Shown in pieces: positions 35,837-44,949 of a stretch of 54,474 nt of DNA (positions are counted from its first letter, which is position 1; each line of letters starts with the position of its first letter). The translations under genes were made by a program, and so were the position numbers. The DNA lies in the NCBI GenBank assembly GCA_018222915.1, contig JAAEZI010000020.1, positions 1-54,474 of the forward strand, given 5' to 3'. Source of the DNA: Algicola sp. GTDB taxonomy: Bacteria; Bacteroidota; Bacteroidia; Flavobacteriales; Flavobacteriaceae. Under the pieces are notes generated by a model that was not told where the DNA came from, did not search any database, and was given only the letters and a program-made list of their open reading frames with translations.

Positions 35837-35912
35837 AGAACTAAAGTAAGCATAAGAAATGTATTGTGCAATGAGTTTTGTCAGTTTTGTTTAGGACAAG
35901 GAAACAACGGTA

Positions 35913-37154
35913 TCAATTGGTCTTCGTTCTTAAATTTTTAACTCTATCCAGTAAAGTAGGATGTGAGTAATGCGCTCTAACATAAGCAGGATGTGGCGTT
36001 AAATTACTCAAACTATTTCGAGATAACTTTTTTAAAGAACTTATTAAAGGTGCGGCCGCAAAGGTTTCTTTGGCAAAATTATCGGCCTGATATTCAAATT
36101 TACGCGACAAGTAATTCATGAATAATCCTGTTATTTCTGAAATAGGTGCGTACAGCAATCCGAAAGCAATCAGGCCTACATGGAAACTCGCTTTTTCGAC
36201 ACCTAAAGCTTGTGATAGCAATGGGTTCGAGATAAAAATAGATAATAAATAAAGCGTCAAACCTGTTAAAACAACAGATGCTAATAAATTGATGATAATA
36301 TGATGTTTTTTGTAATGTCCTACTTCATGCGCTAAGACCGCTACAATTTCTTCATCATCTAATTCATTGACCAAGGTATCGAAAAGAGTGACCCGTTTTT
36401 CTTTTCCGAAGCCTGAAAAATACGCGTTGGCTTTCGTACTTCGTTTGGAGCCATCGATAATAAAAATCTTTTCAAGATTGAATCCAACAGAATTGGCATA
36501 CTCAGAAATTCGATCGCGAAGCGTACCGTTTTCTAAGGGTGTTTGTTTATTAAAAATAGGCACAATAAGCTTAGAGTAGAACATGTTCATAAACAAGGTG
36601 AAGACCGTAATCACGCCCCAAGTATATAACCAAAAGGATGCTTGCGTTAGTTGATAAAACCAAACAATTAAGGCCAATATACCGCCACCAATTACAGCCA
36701 TCATCAAGAGACCTTTTACCTTATCTAACCAAAATGTACTTCGTGTCGTTTTATTGAAACCGAACCTTTCTTCAATCACAAAGGTTTTATAATAACTAAA
36801 AGGTGTTGCAATAAGATCACTTCCCAACATAATGATTCCGAAAAAAATAAGCGCAATAACAACGGGATGATTGCTGTAACTTCTTGCAATACTATCTACA
36901 ATTTCAAAGCCATCAAACACTAGAAAGCCAAGTGTAAGGACTAAAGAAAATAAAGAGCTCCAAAAACCAAACTTATAATTTGTTTTTTTATAAGCTTGAG
37001 ACTTTTTGTAGGCATCCTTGTCATACACATCGCTTAGTTCCTGTGGAATAGGATCATTGTAATGTTTTGCATTGAGATAGTCCAATACTTTATCAACGAT
37101 AAAATTAGTAATGATAATACCTATAATTAAAGCGAATAATATGTTTGAGTTCAT
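35913..37154 (-). CDS. M48 family membrane metalloprotease (Ste24-like)
   Basis: 413 residues. Several membrane segments flank a zinc protease domain with HEVGHYKKHH (H276, E277, H280) and a later third zinc ligand in the SRKFEYQADNFA region (Glu of EYQAD). This resembles CAAX prenyl protease 1 (Ste24); bacteria lack CAAX proteins, so a role in membrane-protein quality control is more likely. The start at 37154 opens MNSNILFALIIGIIIT; an ATG 60 nt upstream adds a non-homologous-looking tail. The gene is the first of the minus-strand run leading to RSH. Confidence 0.93.
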   Translation of the reverse strand: MNSNILFALIIGIIITNFIVDKVLDYLNAKHYNDPIPQELSDVYDKDAYKKSQAYKKTNYKFGFWSSLFSLVLTLGFLVFDGFEIVDSIARSYSNHPVVIALIFFGIIMLGSDLIATPFSYYKTFVIEERFGFNKTTRSTFWLDKVKGLLMMAVIGGGILALIVWFYQLTQASFWLYTWGVITVFTLFMNMFYSKLIVPIFNKQTPLENGTLRDRISEYANSVGFNLEKIFIIDGSKRSTKANAYFSGFGKEKRVTLFDTLVNELDDEEIVAVLAHEVGHYKKHHIIINLLASVVLTGLTLYLLSIFISNPLLSQALGVEKASFHVGLIAFGLLYAPISEITGLFMNYLSRKFEYQADNFAKETFAAAPLISSLKKLSRNSLSNLTPHPAYVRAHYSHPTLLDRVKNLRTKTN

Positions 37155-37173
37155 AAGACAATTAAAAAAATAG

Positions 37174-37181
37174 TATCTTTC
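37174..37181 (+). promoter_or_regulatory. possible -7 promoter element for 37223 gene
   Basis: TATCTTTC has one mismatch to TAnnTTTG and lies 41 nt before the ATG. Confidence 0.35.
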
Positions 37182-37222
37182 CCGTGATAGCAAATTTACA
37201 TTAAATAAAAGCACCTACAGTT

Positions 37223-38593
37223 ATGAAAATAGTTCTATTTACATTTTTAATGATGACATCCTTTTTTGGTTTTTCGCAAATGACCATTGTTGGCAGTACA
37301 GACCCTCAAGTGGTGATTCAGAATGGTCTCATTGGAAATCCGAATTTCCCTGCAACAAATTTTAACCTGAGTTCTGGTAATAATTTTGGTTCGGAAAATG
37401 GTATTGGAACATTCACCTACACAGGTTCATTATTCCCCTTAGAGCAAGGTGTCGTTTTGGCAACGGGAGACGTTGATCTTATTGCAGGTCCTAATACGAG
37501 TCAAGTGAGCACTGGAAGTTTCGATTGGTTAGGAGACCCACAATTAGATGCTTCATTTGGTACGACTTCTTGGAATGCATCGCTTCTGGAGTTTGATTTT
37601 GTCGCAAATGTTGAAATGATAAGCTTGGATTTTTTATTAGCTTCTGAGGATTATACTGGTACGTTCGAATGTACGTTCTCCGATGCTTTCGCTGTATATA
37701 TTACGAATCTGTCTACAGGTGTGACAGAAAACATAGCTGTGGTTCCTGGTACTAACACACCTATTTCTATTACAACTGTGAATGGAGGTGTAAGTCAGGT
37801 ATGTCCACCTATGAATTCCCAGTATTTTGAACGCTACAACTATTTGGTTAATTTCGCGCCATCCATTCCTGCAGAACAATCTCCGATTGATTTAAATGGC
37901 CAAACACAAGTTTTTACGCTCGTAGGTGATTTAGAGATTGGGAGTCCTTACTCCATTAAAATAGTCGCTGCCGATGCTATTGATAGTGCATTAGATTCTG
38001 CACTTTTTGTACGCAATGATTCTTTTGGTGCATTTCCAGTGATGGATCAAAATCCAGAAGATATAGCGATTGTGGATTTAGATGATAATGGCATAGAAAC
38101 TTTTGATCTTACACAAAGTGAAGCTTTGATGCTTGGAAGTATAGATACCACAATGTATTCTTTTTTATTTCAGTATCATACCTCGCAATCAGATGCAGAA
38201 TTAGGAATCAATCCAATTGCAAATCCGCAAACTTATATCAATACGTCTGCGTTGGAAACTATTTATGTCAGTATGGAAAATGCTTACACAGGAACGCGAA
38301 TCACTAATAGTTTCCGTATTACAATCAACCCTGATTTATTAAGTCTTGAAGACCAACAAATACATGAGATCACACTTTACCCTAATCCCATCAATGATCT
38401 GTTATTTATTGAAAGCCCACAAAAACGCATAAAAGGAATTGTGGTTTACAATATGAATGGTCAATTGCTATTATCAACATCCGTAAATAACGAAGAGACT
38501 ATCAGCGTTGATTTCTCAAATTGGGATCATGGAATGTATCTGATAGAACTCATTTCAGATAGTGGCACAGTGTTTAAAAAAGTGCTTAAATAA
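37223..38593 (+). CDS. choice-of-anchor L domain protein with T9SS sorting domain
   Basis: 456 residues, signal peptide ending FGFSQM. Residues about 20-270 fit the choice-of-anchor L domain (VLATGDVDLIAGPNTSQVS, SLLEFDFVANVEMISLDF). Residues about 270-365 form the TFDLTQ...NP.TY.NTSALETIYV module shared with the protein encoded at 39566. The C-terminus is a T9SS type A sorting domain: LYPNPINDLLFI, then GQLLLSTSVNN and a GMYLIEL...KKVLK ending, cleaved by the sortase PorU. Therefore it is secreted or surface-attached. The 3' end overlaps the convergent RNA methyltransferase by 8 nt. Confidence 0.92.
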   Translation: MKIVLFTFLMMTSFFGFSQMTIVGSTDPQVVIQNGLIGNPNFPATNFNLSSGNNFGSENGIGTFTYTGSLFPLEQGVVLATGDVDLIAGPNTSQVSTGSFDWLGDPQLDASFGTTSWNASLLEFDFVANVEMISLDFLLASEDYTGTFECTFSDAFAVYITNLSTGVTENIAVVPGTNTPISITTVNGGVSQVCPPMNSQYFERYNYLVNFAPSIPAEQSPIDLNGQTQVFTLVGDLEIGSPYSIKIVAADAIDSALDSALFVRNDSFGAFPVMDQNPEDIAIVDLDDNGIETFDLTQSEALMLGSIDTTMYSFLFQYHTSQSDAELGINPIANPQTYINTSALETIYVSMENAYTGTRITNSFRITINPDLLSLEDQQIHEITLYPNPINDLLFIESPQKRIKGIVVYNMNGQLLLSTSVNNEETISVDFSNWDHGMYLIELISDSGTVFKKVLK

Positions 38594-39386
38594 ACTGTCG
38601 CTGCCTTTTGGCTTCAAAAATGAGAATGCCTGCGGCAACAGACACGTTCATACTGTCTATGTCCCCTTGCATAGGAATGATGATATTTTGCGTTGCATGT
38701 TCTAACCAGTCTTCACTGAGTCCCGTAGCTTCAGTTCCAACAACGATCGCAGTTGCTTTCTTGTAATCTTGTGAGTCGTACTGAACAGATGCTTGAAGTG
38801 CCGCACAGTAAATGGAAATATTTTGGGATTTTAAATAGGTGATAATAGTTTTGGTGTCTGCCATCACTATTTGATTCGTAAATACGCAACCCACACTTGA
38901 TCTAATAATATTAGGATTATATAAATCCGTTTTCGGATTAGCGATAATCACTGCGTCTACGTTTGCAGCATCAGCCGTACGCAAAAGCGCACCAATATTA
39001 CCCGGTTTTTCAGGTGCTTCAGCTACCAGTATGAGCGGATTTTTACACTGAAATTCTAATTGTTGGATATCACGTGATTTACCATGAGCAATCGCAATGA
39101 TGCCTTCGGTCGTTCCACGATGCGCTAATTTTTGAAAGACCTCTTTTGATATGGCAATCATAGAGGCATCAACTAATTCCAAATTTTGTATTTCAGATTC
39201 TTCAATGAAATCAGCACAAAATAAAAGTGTTTGAATTTTATAATCAGCTTTAATCGCTAGTGATAATTCTCTTTGGCCTTCAATAATAAATAAACCAGAC
39301 TTTTTACGTTCTCTCGATTTATCCTTTAAAACAAGTATTTGTTTTACTAAGGCATTCTGAGTACTCGTTATTATTTTATGCGGCAT
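38586..39386 (-). CDS. SpoU/TrmH-family RNA 2'-O-methyltransferase
   Basis: 266 residues. N-terminal substrate-binding domain (FIIEGQRELSLA near residues 33-44), then the SPOUT knot with PGNIGALLRTADA, VVGTEATGLSE and IPMQGDIDSMNVSVAAGIL, the three SpoU motifs. It methylates ribose 2'-OH in tRNA or rRNA, but the exact nucleotide cannot be read from sequence. It runs opposite to both neighbouring secreted-protein genes and has a good promoter. Confidence 0.92.
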   Translation of the reverse strand: MPHKIITSTQNALVKQILVLKDKSRERKKSGLFIIEGQRELSLAIKADYKIQTLLFCADFIEESEIQNLELVDASMIAISKEVFQKLAHRGTTEGIIAIAHGKSRDIQQLEFQCKNPLILVAEAPEKPGNIGALLRTADAANVDAVIIANPKTDLYNPNIIRSSVGCVFTNQIVMADTKTIITYLKSQNISIYCAALQASVQYDSQDYKKATAIVVGTEATGLSEDWLEHATQNIIIPMQGDIDSMNVSVAAGILIFEAKRQRQFI

Positions 39387-39418
39387 TCTTGGTACAATTA
39401 AGTATATTTATATCCCTA

Positions 39419-39448
39419 CAAAATTACACTAAAACAAAGGTTTTACAA
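39419..39448 (-). promoter_or_regulatory. promoter of the SpoU methyltransferase
   Basis: On the minus strand TTG, 19 nt, then TAATTTTG. This matches the Flavobacteriia TTG-N(17-23)-TAnnTTTG consensus in both elements, 33 nt before the ATG at 39386. It is the best complete promoter in the window. Confidence 0.75.
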
Positions 39449-39565
39449 GGCGGTCAATTTTTTTAAATTTTTATAGTAGGAATTTTCTAATGTGACTTGT
39501 TATATAAGTGTCTCCATTTACTGTAATTATTCCTACTTAAAACAACCCAACCAAAACAATTGATT

Positions 39566-42500
39566 ATGAAACAATTTTTATGCTTTGCTTTTTTGTTTTT
39601 TACTTGTTTAAGCTTTTCTCAAGAACTTACCATGCAAAATGGTAGTTGGACCGAATGCAATTTTCTTTTAACAGATTCTGGTGGATCCAATGCCAATTAC
39701 GGAAACAATGAAAACTTAACATTGACCCTTTGTCCGCAAGAAGCAGGCGGACAAGTGATTTTTTCTTTAATTGAATTTTCCACGCAAACGCAGACCGATA
39801 TCCTTTATGTATATAATGGTGATTCAACAAGTAGTCAGCTCATTGCACAATATTCTGGCAATTCCCCGAATCTGCCACCAGTACAAGCGTCTAATCCAAC
39901 GGGTTGTTTAACCTTAAACTTTGTAAGCGATGGCGCTGGTACGAGTTCAGGTTGGTTAGCCGAAGTGCTTTGCGTATCAGGACCTTTTACAATAAATCAA
40001 CCTTCAGATTTTCTAGCTTGTGACGATCTTGGTGGCGGTACAGCGGTTTTCGATTTGCAATCTAAAGATGCTGAAATATTAGGAAATCTAAATCCTGCCA
40101 ATTATGAAGTGTCCTATTATTTAACACAAATGGATGCCGATAATCAAACGAATCCTCTTTCAAGCCCTTTTACAAATTTCACAAACCCACAAACCATTTA
40201 TGTTAATGTTGAGCAATGGGCAACAGGTAATTTCGAACAAACCTCATTCGATTTAATTGTAAACGGTGTTCCCGAAATTGATTTACTTGATGCTTATTCT
40301 TTGTGTAACGGGTCAACGCTTAATGTTGATTCTGGTATTTCAGGAACAGGGAATAGTTTTGCTTGGTATTATGATGGATTTATAATTCCAGGTGAGGATA
40401 ATCCAGATTTAAATATTACGCAAACAGGTTATTATCAATTTCAGGTGATCACTGATTTAGGGTGTACGGCATTTGCAGATTTTGAAGTGGTTGATGGCAG
40501 TTTCAGTGATTTCGTGCCGCCTACACCATTTGTTCAATGTGATAATGATGGTGATGGTTATATGAACTTTGACTTGTCGAGTAAGCTATCAGAGATTTTA
40601 AATGGTAGTAATGTTCCTGATTTGCTGGTCACGTTTCATGAGACACTATTTGATGCCGATGCAGGTGCCAATGCGCTACCGCTAAATTACTCAAATATTA
40701 CCCCTTATCTACAAACAATATACGTAAGAGTGAGTTCATCTTCAGGGACCTGTTTTACGACCGCCAGTTTAGATTTAATAGTTGATATCACTTGTTTGAA
40801 TGTACAGGATGTAACCATCGAAGTTTGTACTCAAGGCCCAAATGGAACAGAGGTGTTTGACCTAACCATGTTGAACGAGACCATCCTAGGTGTTCAGGAT
40901 ATTTCTGGTTATACTTTTACATACTATCAGTCGGAAACGAATGCTATTGCTGAAGTCAATCCAATATCTAATCCTACAAATTATACAAATACCAGCACTC
41001 CTGAAATTATTTATGTTCGAGTAGAGCAAGTCGGTACCGGAAATGTCGGAATTGCGACTTTGACATTAATTGCCAATATGGTCCCTAATGTGGATTTCAA
41101 CGGTCCTTATACGGTTTGTTCAGGTTCTGAGATTGTCTTAACACCTTTTGTTAATGGTGTGAGTGATTTGTATACTTACGTATGGAGTACAGGTGCAACA
41201 GATCCTGAAATAGTGGTGTTTACCGCTGGAACGTATTCTGTAACTGTTACTGATATTGCTACAGGATGTACTGGTACAGCGAGCGTTGTTGTTAATGAAG
41301 GTATTACTCCTGCTTTAGTAGAACCGTCAGATTTATTTAGTTGTGGGACCAATGCGTCTTATGATTTAACGTCGGTTACTGATGAAATGTTAGGTGGTGT
41401 TCCAGAAGCGAACTTCATCATTAACTATTATCCAGATTTGAGTTCGGCTTATAATGGTTCCAATGCTATTTCCAATCCAACGGCATACTCGCCAACGCAA
41501 CAAGTAGCTACAATTTATGTGAAAGTTCAAAATATCAATGATTATTGTTTTGAAATTACCGATTTTAATCTCATTACTAATAGTTCCTGTCCTGTCGATG
41601 TGGTTTGCGAAGATGGTCCTATTAATGTGACCTTTTGTTATGCTAATAACGACACCACTGTTTATAGTTTTCAAAGTACCAATGGTTCTCAGATTACTGC
41701 TCAAGTGAACGCTGGTTTTGTAGAAGTGAATTGGGATGAATTTGTGGTTATTGATTCTGATGGTGTTACAAATTTGAATGGCAGTAATCCTTATGGTAAT
41801 AATGGAGATTTAACAGGACTTTCATTTGTATCAACAGGAAGTACCTTAACGATTTATGTGGATGCTGATATTTCTGCAAGCTGTGCGACTAATGGGTACG
41901 TACCTCTTGATATTGATATTTCTTGTGTTGATACAACTGCGATTCCAAATTGTAATGCATCCTTAACATCGCCTTTAGATCAAGCAGTTGACGTTGATGA
42001 AGATGTGGTTTTAGAGTGGAGTCCTGCTAGCGTGCTGGTTGATGGTTATACCGTTTCAGTAGGAATCACTTCAGGTGGCACTGAAATTATTGATAATCAA
42101 GATGTCGGAAATGTACAATCCTTAGACCTTGGCTCTCTAGAATACGACACCACATATTATGTCAGCATTGTGCCCTACAACGCTAATGGAGACGCGGAAG
42201 GTTGTACGGAAGAAAGCTTTACAACACGATCAAACCCTTTTCAATTTGTGGTTTGTGATGATGGTCCTGTAAATACGACGTACTGTTATGGCAATGATGA
42301 CACTACCGAATTTAGTTTTGAGAGCACAGATGGCTTACCGCTCATTGTGACATTTAATTCGGGTGGTACAGAAGTGAATTATGATCAAATTGTTGTACTA
42401 GACTCTGATGGCAATATATTAAATCCGAACGAACCTTATGGTATTAACGGTGATTTTACTGGGTTGTCTTATGTGTCAACAGGCAGTCAATTGTCGGTCT

Positions 42501-43975
42501 TATTTAATACTGATGGCTCTGTAAGTTGTCAAACTGGAAATTCCTGTTGTACAGAGGTGTTTGATTTTGATGTTCAGTGTACGAGTGACATTGGAATTAT
42601 TGATATTGAAGCGTTTGTTGATTCTAACACCAATAATATCTTGGATGCCAATGAGGTGAATTTCCTCAATGGATACTTTACATATGAACTGAACAATGAT
42701 GGTGTTATAAATGAAGTAACTTCATCGTCCGGAAGCTTTCAAATTCTTAGTACGAATCCTTCCGATACCTACGATATTACCTATAATTTATACGAAGAAT
42801 CTGCTGGATGCTACGATGTGTCCTTACCAATTTTTGAAAACGTTTCAGTGGCAACGGGTCAAACTATAGATGTCCATTTCCCAATTGTTGAAGAACAAGA
42901 CTGTGAGGACTTGGCCGTTTACTTGGTGAGTACTTGGGCGCCACCAAGACCTGGTTTTTCACATACAAATCAAATGATATTAGAAAACTTAGGGTTTTCA
43001 ACAATTACATCAGGAACTGTAGCTTTTGAATTAGATCCACAATTGGTCTTTAATGCCGTTACAAATTTGAACCCTAACTATACGGTTACAACCACAGCGA
43101 CTGGTTTTAATTTGGATTTTGTGAATTTGCAACCTGGTCAGAGTGAGGTGATATATATATCATTATCATGTCCTGCGTCGGTTGAACTTGGTGATATTGT
43201 GACAAATAGCGCGACTTATGTCACGGATAGTAATGATATGGTGGGCGATAATAATTATTCGACACTTTCTGAAGTAGTGGTTGGATCTTGGGATCCAAAT
43301 GACAAAATGGAAGCACACGGACCGAGAATTGACTACAATGCATTTGCTACTTCTGATGAATACTTTTACTACACGATTCGTTTTCAGAATTTGGGAACTG
43401 CTGCTGCGACCTTCATAAGAATTAATGATATGCTGGATAATCAATTAGATGAAACCACATTCCAAATGCTAAGATCAAGCCATGATTATGTGGTGACTAG
43501 AACAGATAATGAATTAGAATGGTTCTTTGAGGACATCAATTTACCAGCCGAGCAAGATGATTTAGAGGGAAGTCAAGGGTTTGTGTATTTCAGAATAAAA
43601 CCATTAGCTGGCTATGTGGTTGGAGATATCATTCCAAATACTGCCGCTATCTATTTTGATTATAATGCGCCTGTCATTACCAATCGATTTGATAGTGAAT
43701 TTGTTGAGGACAATCTTTCGGTAAATGAAATTCAAACTTTGTCGTTTCAACTATCGCCTAATCCAGCTAAAGATAGGTTAAACATTATTTTTACGCATCC
43801 TGTTGAAAACATACAAATCAGCATTTTGGATTTACAAGGGAAAATTGTCTTGGAATCACAACTTACAGGAAATCAGATACAAATACTTGATGTTTCAGCA
43901 CTTCAAAGTGGTATGTACTTTGTAAAAGTCAACAATCAAAAAAATCAAATGGTAAAGAAGTTGGTTATCGAATAA
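39566..43975 (+). CDS. large T9SS-secreted multidomain protein with CUB-like domains
   Basis: 1469 residues from the ATG at 39566, signal peptide ending SFSQE. A CUB-like domain covers about residues 25-140. Four copies of a FDL...ILG...YY..xxxA...NP..Y.N...TIYVRVE module lie near 147-235, 316-410, 418-500 and 585-670. Two further CUB-like copies begin near 681 and 894, separated by a fibronectin type III-like segment (LDQAVDVDEDVVLEWSPASV). A DUF7619-type domain (SWDPNDKMEAHGPR to YFDYNAPVITN) spans about 1240-1380. The C-terminus is a T9SS type A sorting domain (LSPNPAKDRLNI ... GMYFVKVNNQKNQMVKKLVIE, end 21 residues noted by its start only). It is probably a surface adhesin or carbohydrate-binding protein. 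Confidence 0.92.
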   Translation: MKQFLCFAFLFFTCLSFSQELTMQNGSWTECNFLLTDSGGSNANYGNNENLTLTLCPQEAGGQVIFSLIEFSTQTQTDILYVYNGDSTSSQLIAQYSGNSPNLPPVQASNPTGCLTLNFVSDGAGTSSGWLAEVLCVSGPFTINQPSDFLACDDLGGGTAVFDLQSKDAEILGNLNPANYEVSYYLTQMDADNQTNPLSSPFTNFTNPQTIYVNVEQWATGNFEQTSFDLIVNGVPEIDLLDAYSLCNGSTLNVDSGISGTGNSFAWYYDGFIIPGEDNPDLNITQTGYYQFQVITDLGCTAFADFEVVDGSFSDFVPPTPFVQCDNDGDGYMNFDLSSKLSEILNGSNVPDLLVTFHETLFDADAGANALPLNYSNITPYLQTIYVRVSSSSGTCFTTASLDLIVDITCLNVQDVTIEVCTQGPNGTEVFDLTMLNETILGVQDISGYTFTYYQSETNAIAEVNPISNPTNYTNTSTPEIIYVRVEQVGTGNVGIATLTLIANMVPNVDFNGPYTVCSGSEIVLTPFVNGVSDLYTYVWSTGATDPEIVVFTAGTYSVTVTDIATGCTGTASVVVNEGITPALVEPSDLFSCGTNASYDLTSVTDEMLGGVPEANFIINYYPDLSSAYNGSNAISNPTAYSPTQQVATIYVKVQNINDYCFEITDFNLITNSSCPVDVVCEDGPINVTFCYANNDTTVYSFQSTNGSQITAQVNAGFVEVNWDEFVVIDSDGVTNLNGSNPYGNNGDLTGLSFVSTGSTLTIYVDADISASCATNGYVPLDIDISCVDTTAIPNCNASLTSPLDQAVDVDEDVVLEWSPASVLVDGYTVSVGITSGGTEIIDNQDVGNVQSLDLGSLEYDTTYYVSIVPYNANGDAEGCTEESFTTRSNPFQFVVCDDGPVNTTYCYGNDDTTEFSFESTDGLPLIVTFNSGGTEVNYDQIVVLDSDGNILNPNEPYGINGDFTGLSYVSTGSQLSVLFNTDGSVSCQTGNSCCTEVFDFDVQCTSDIGIIDIEAFVDSNTNNILDANEVNFLNGYFTYELNNDGVINEVTSSSGSFQILSTNPSDTYDITYNLYEESAGCYDVSLPIFENVSVATGQTIDVHFPIVEEQDCEDLAVYLVSTWAPPRPGFSHTNQMILENLGFSTITSGTVAFELDPQLVFNAVTNLNPNYTVTTTATGFNLDFVNLQPGQSEVIYISLSCPASVELGDIVTNSATYVTDSNDMVGDNNYSTLSEVVVGSWDPNDKMEAHGPRIDYNAFATSDEYFYYTIRFQNLGTAAATFIRINDMLDNQLDETTFQMLRSSHDYVVTRTDNELEWFFEDINLPAEQDDLEGSQGFVYFRIKPLAGYVVGDIIPNTAAIYFDYNAPVITNRFDSEFVEDNLSVNEIQTLSFQLSPNPAKDRLNIIFTHPVENIQISILDLQGKIVLESQLTGNQIQILDVSALQSGMYFVKVNNQKNQMVKKLVIE

Positions 43976-43998
43976 GGGAAAATTACCACTTTTAATGA

Positions 43999-44027
43999 AG
44001 CCTCGGAGACATCTGAGGCTTTTTTTG
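43999..44027 (+). terminator. intrinsic terminator after large secreted-protein gene
   Basis: A 9-bp stem AGCCTCGGA / TCTGAGGCT (one wobble), 4-nt loop, followed by seven T. It starts 24 nt after the stop. Confidence 0.88.
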
Positions 44028-44077
44028 TAAATGTTTTATAATTACTACGTCTAAGCCATAAACGAAATTATAATTTT

Positions 44078-44884
44078 ATGAAATTCTACAACTTAGCACT
44101 CATTGTTCTTTTATTATTGACAACTGCTTGTAAAAATGAAAAAACATCAACGCATGTCGAATCTATAAATTATGCTGAAGAGGAGCTGGATGTCACCACG
44201 ACGATCTATCCTGAAGCTGTGACGCGTGTGTTCGATGCGCATGGAGGATTGGATACTTGGCAACAAATGAAAACACTCAAATTCACAATGCCAAAGCCAT
44301 CAGGTGATGAAGTAACAACTACCGATTTACAACATCGATACTCCTTAATACAAATGCCAAATCATGATATTGGGTTTGATGGTAGTGATGTATGGCTCCA
44401 CAAAAAGGATACAGCGACTTATCAAGGGAAACCTAAGTTCTATTACAATCTCATGTTTTACTTTTATGCTATGCCTTTTGTTTTGGCTGATGATGGCATC
44501 ATCTATGAGGAAACCGATCCATTAGTTTTTGAAGGGCAATCTTATCCTGGAATTAAAGTGTCATACGAAAGTGGTGTAGGGGAATCACCAGATGATGAGT
44601 ACATTCTATACTATGATTCTAAGACGCACAAAATGGCTTGGTTAGGATATACAGTAACTTATTTTTCAAAAGAAAAAGGGAAGGAGTTTCATTTTATAAA
44701 GTATAGTTCATGGCAAGAAGCAAATGGCTTGTTATTACCAGAGACTCTGACTTGGTATCATTATGAGAATAATCTACCTACTACAAAACGAAACGATGTA
44801 CAATTTGTAAATGTCACAATCGATACAAATAAGTTGGAGCCATCGCTATTCAAAAAACCTGAAAACGCTACAATTGTAGAGTAA
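44078..44884 (+). CDS. DUF6503-like lipoprotein
   Basis: 268 residues. Lipoprotein signal with lipobox TTAC (Cys18), then KNEKTS. The body has a pattern of a LolA-like half-barrel (DLQHRYSLIQMPNHDIGFDG, then FEGQSYPGIKVSYESG) and fits DUF6503 as I remember it. It is probably anchored in a membrane, facing the periplasm. No functional partner is evident; the gene is single, between two terminators. Confidence 0.8.
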   Translation: MKFYNLALIVLLLLTTACKNEKTSTHVESINYAEEELDVTTTIYPEAVTRVFDAHGGLDTWQQMKTLKFTMPKPSGDEVTTTDLQHRYSLIQMPNHDIGFDGSDVWLHKKDTATYQGKPKFYYNLMFYFYAMPFVLADDGIIYEETDPLVFEGQSYPGIKVSYESGVGESPDDEYILYYDSKTHKMAWLGYTVTYFSKEKGKEFHFIKYSSWQEANGLLLPETLTWYHYENNLPTTKRNDVQFVNVTIDTNKLEPSLFKKPENATIVE

Positions 44885-44900
44885 TCTATAGCATAAAAAA

Positions 44901-44936
44901 AGCCCTGTAAATAGTTCTAATTACAGGGCTTTGTTT
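44901..44936. terminator. bidirectional terminator
   Basis: A perfect 10-bp stem AGCCCTGTAA / TTACAGGGCT with a 10-nt loop. The plus strand follows with TTGTTTT, and the minus strand with seven T (44894-44900). It separates the lipoprotein gene from the convergent amidohydrolase gene. Confidence 0.85.
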
Positions 44937-44949
44937 TAGGATGTTTTAT

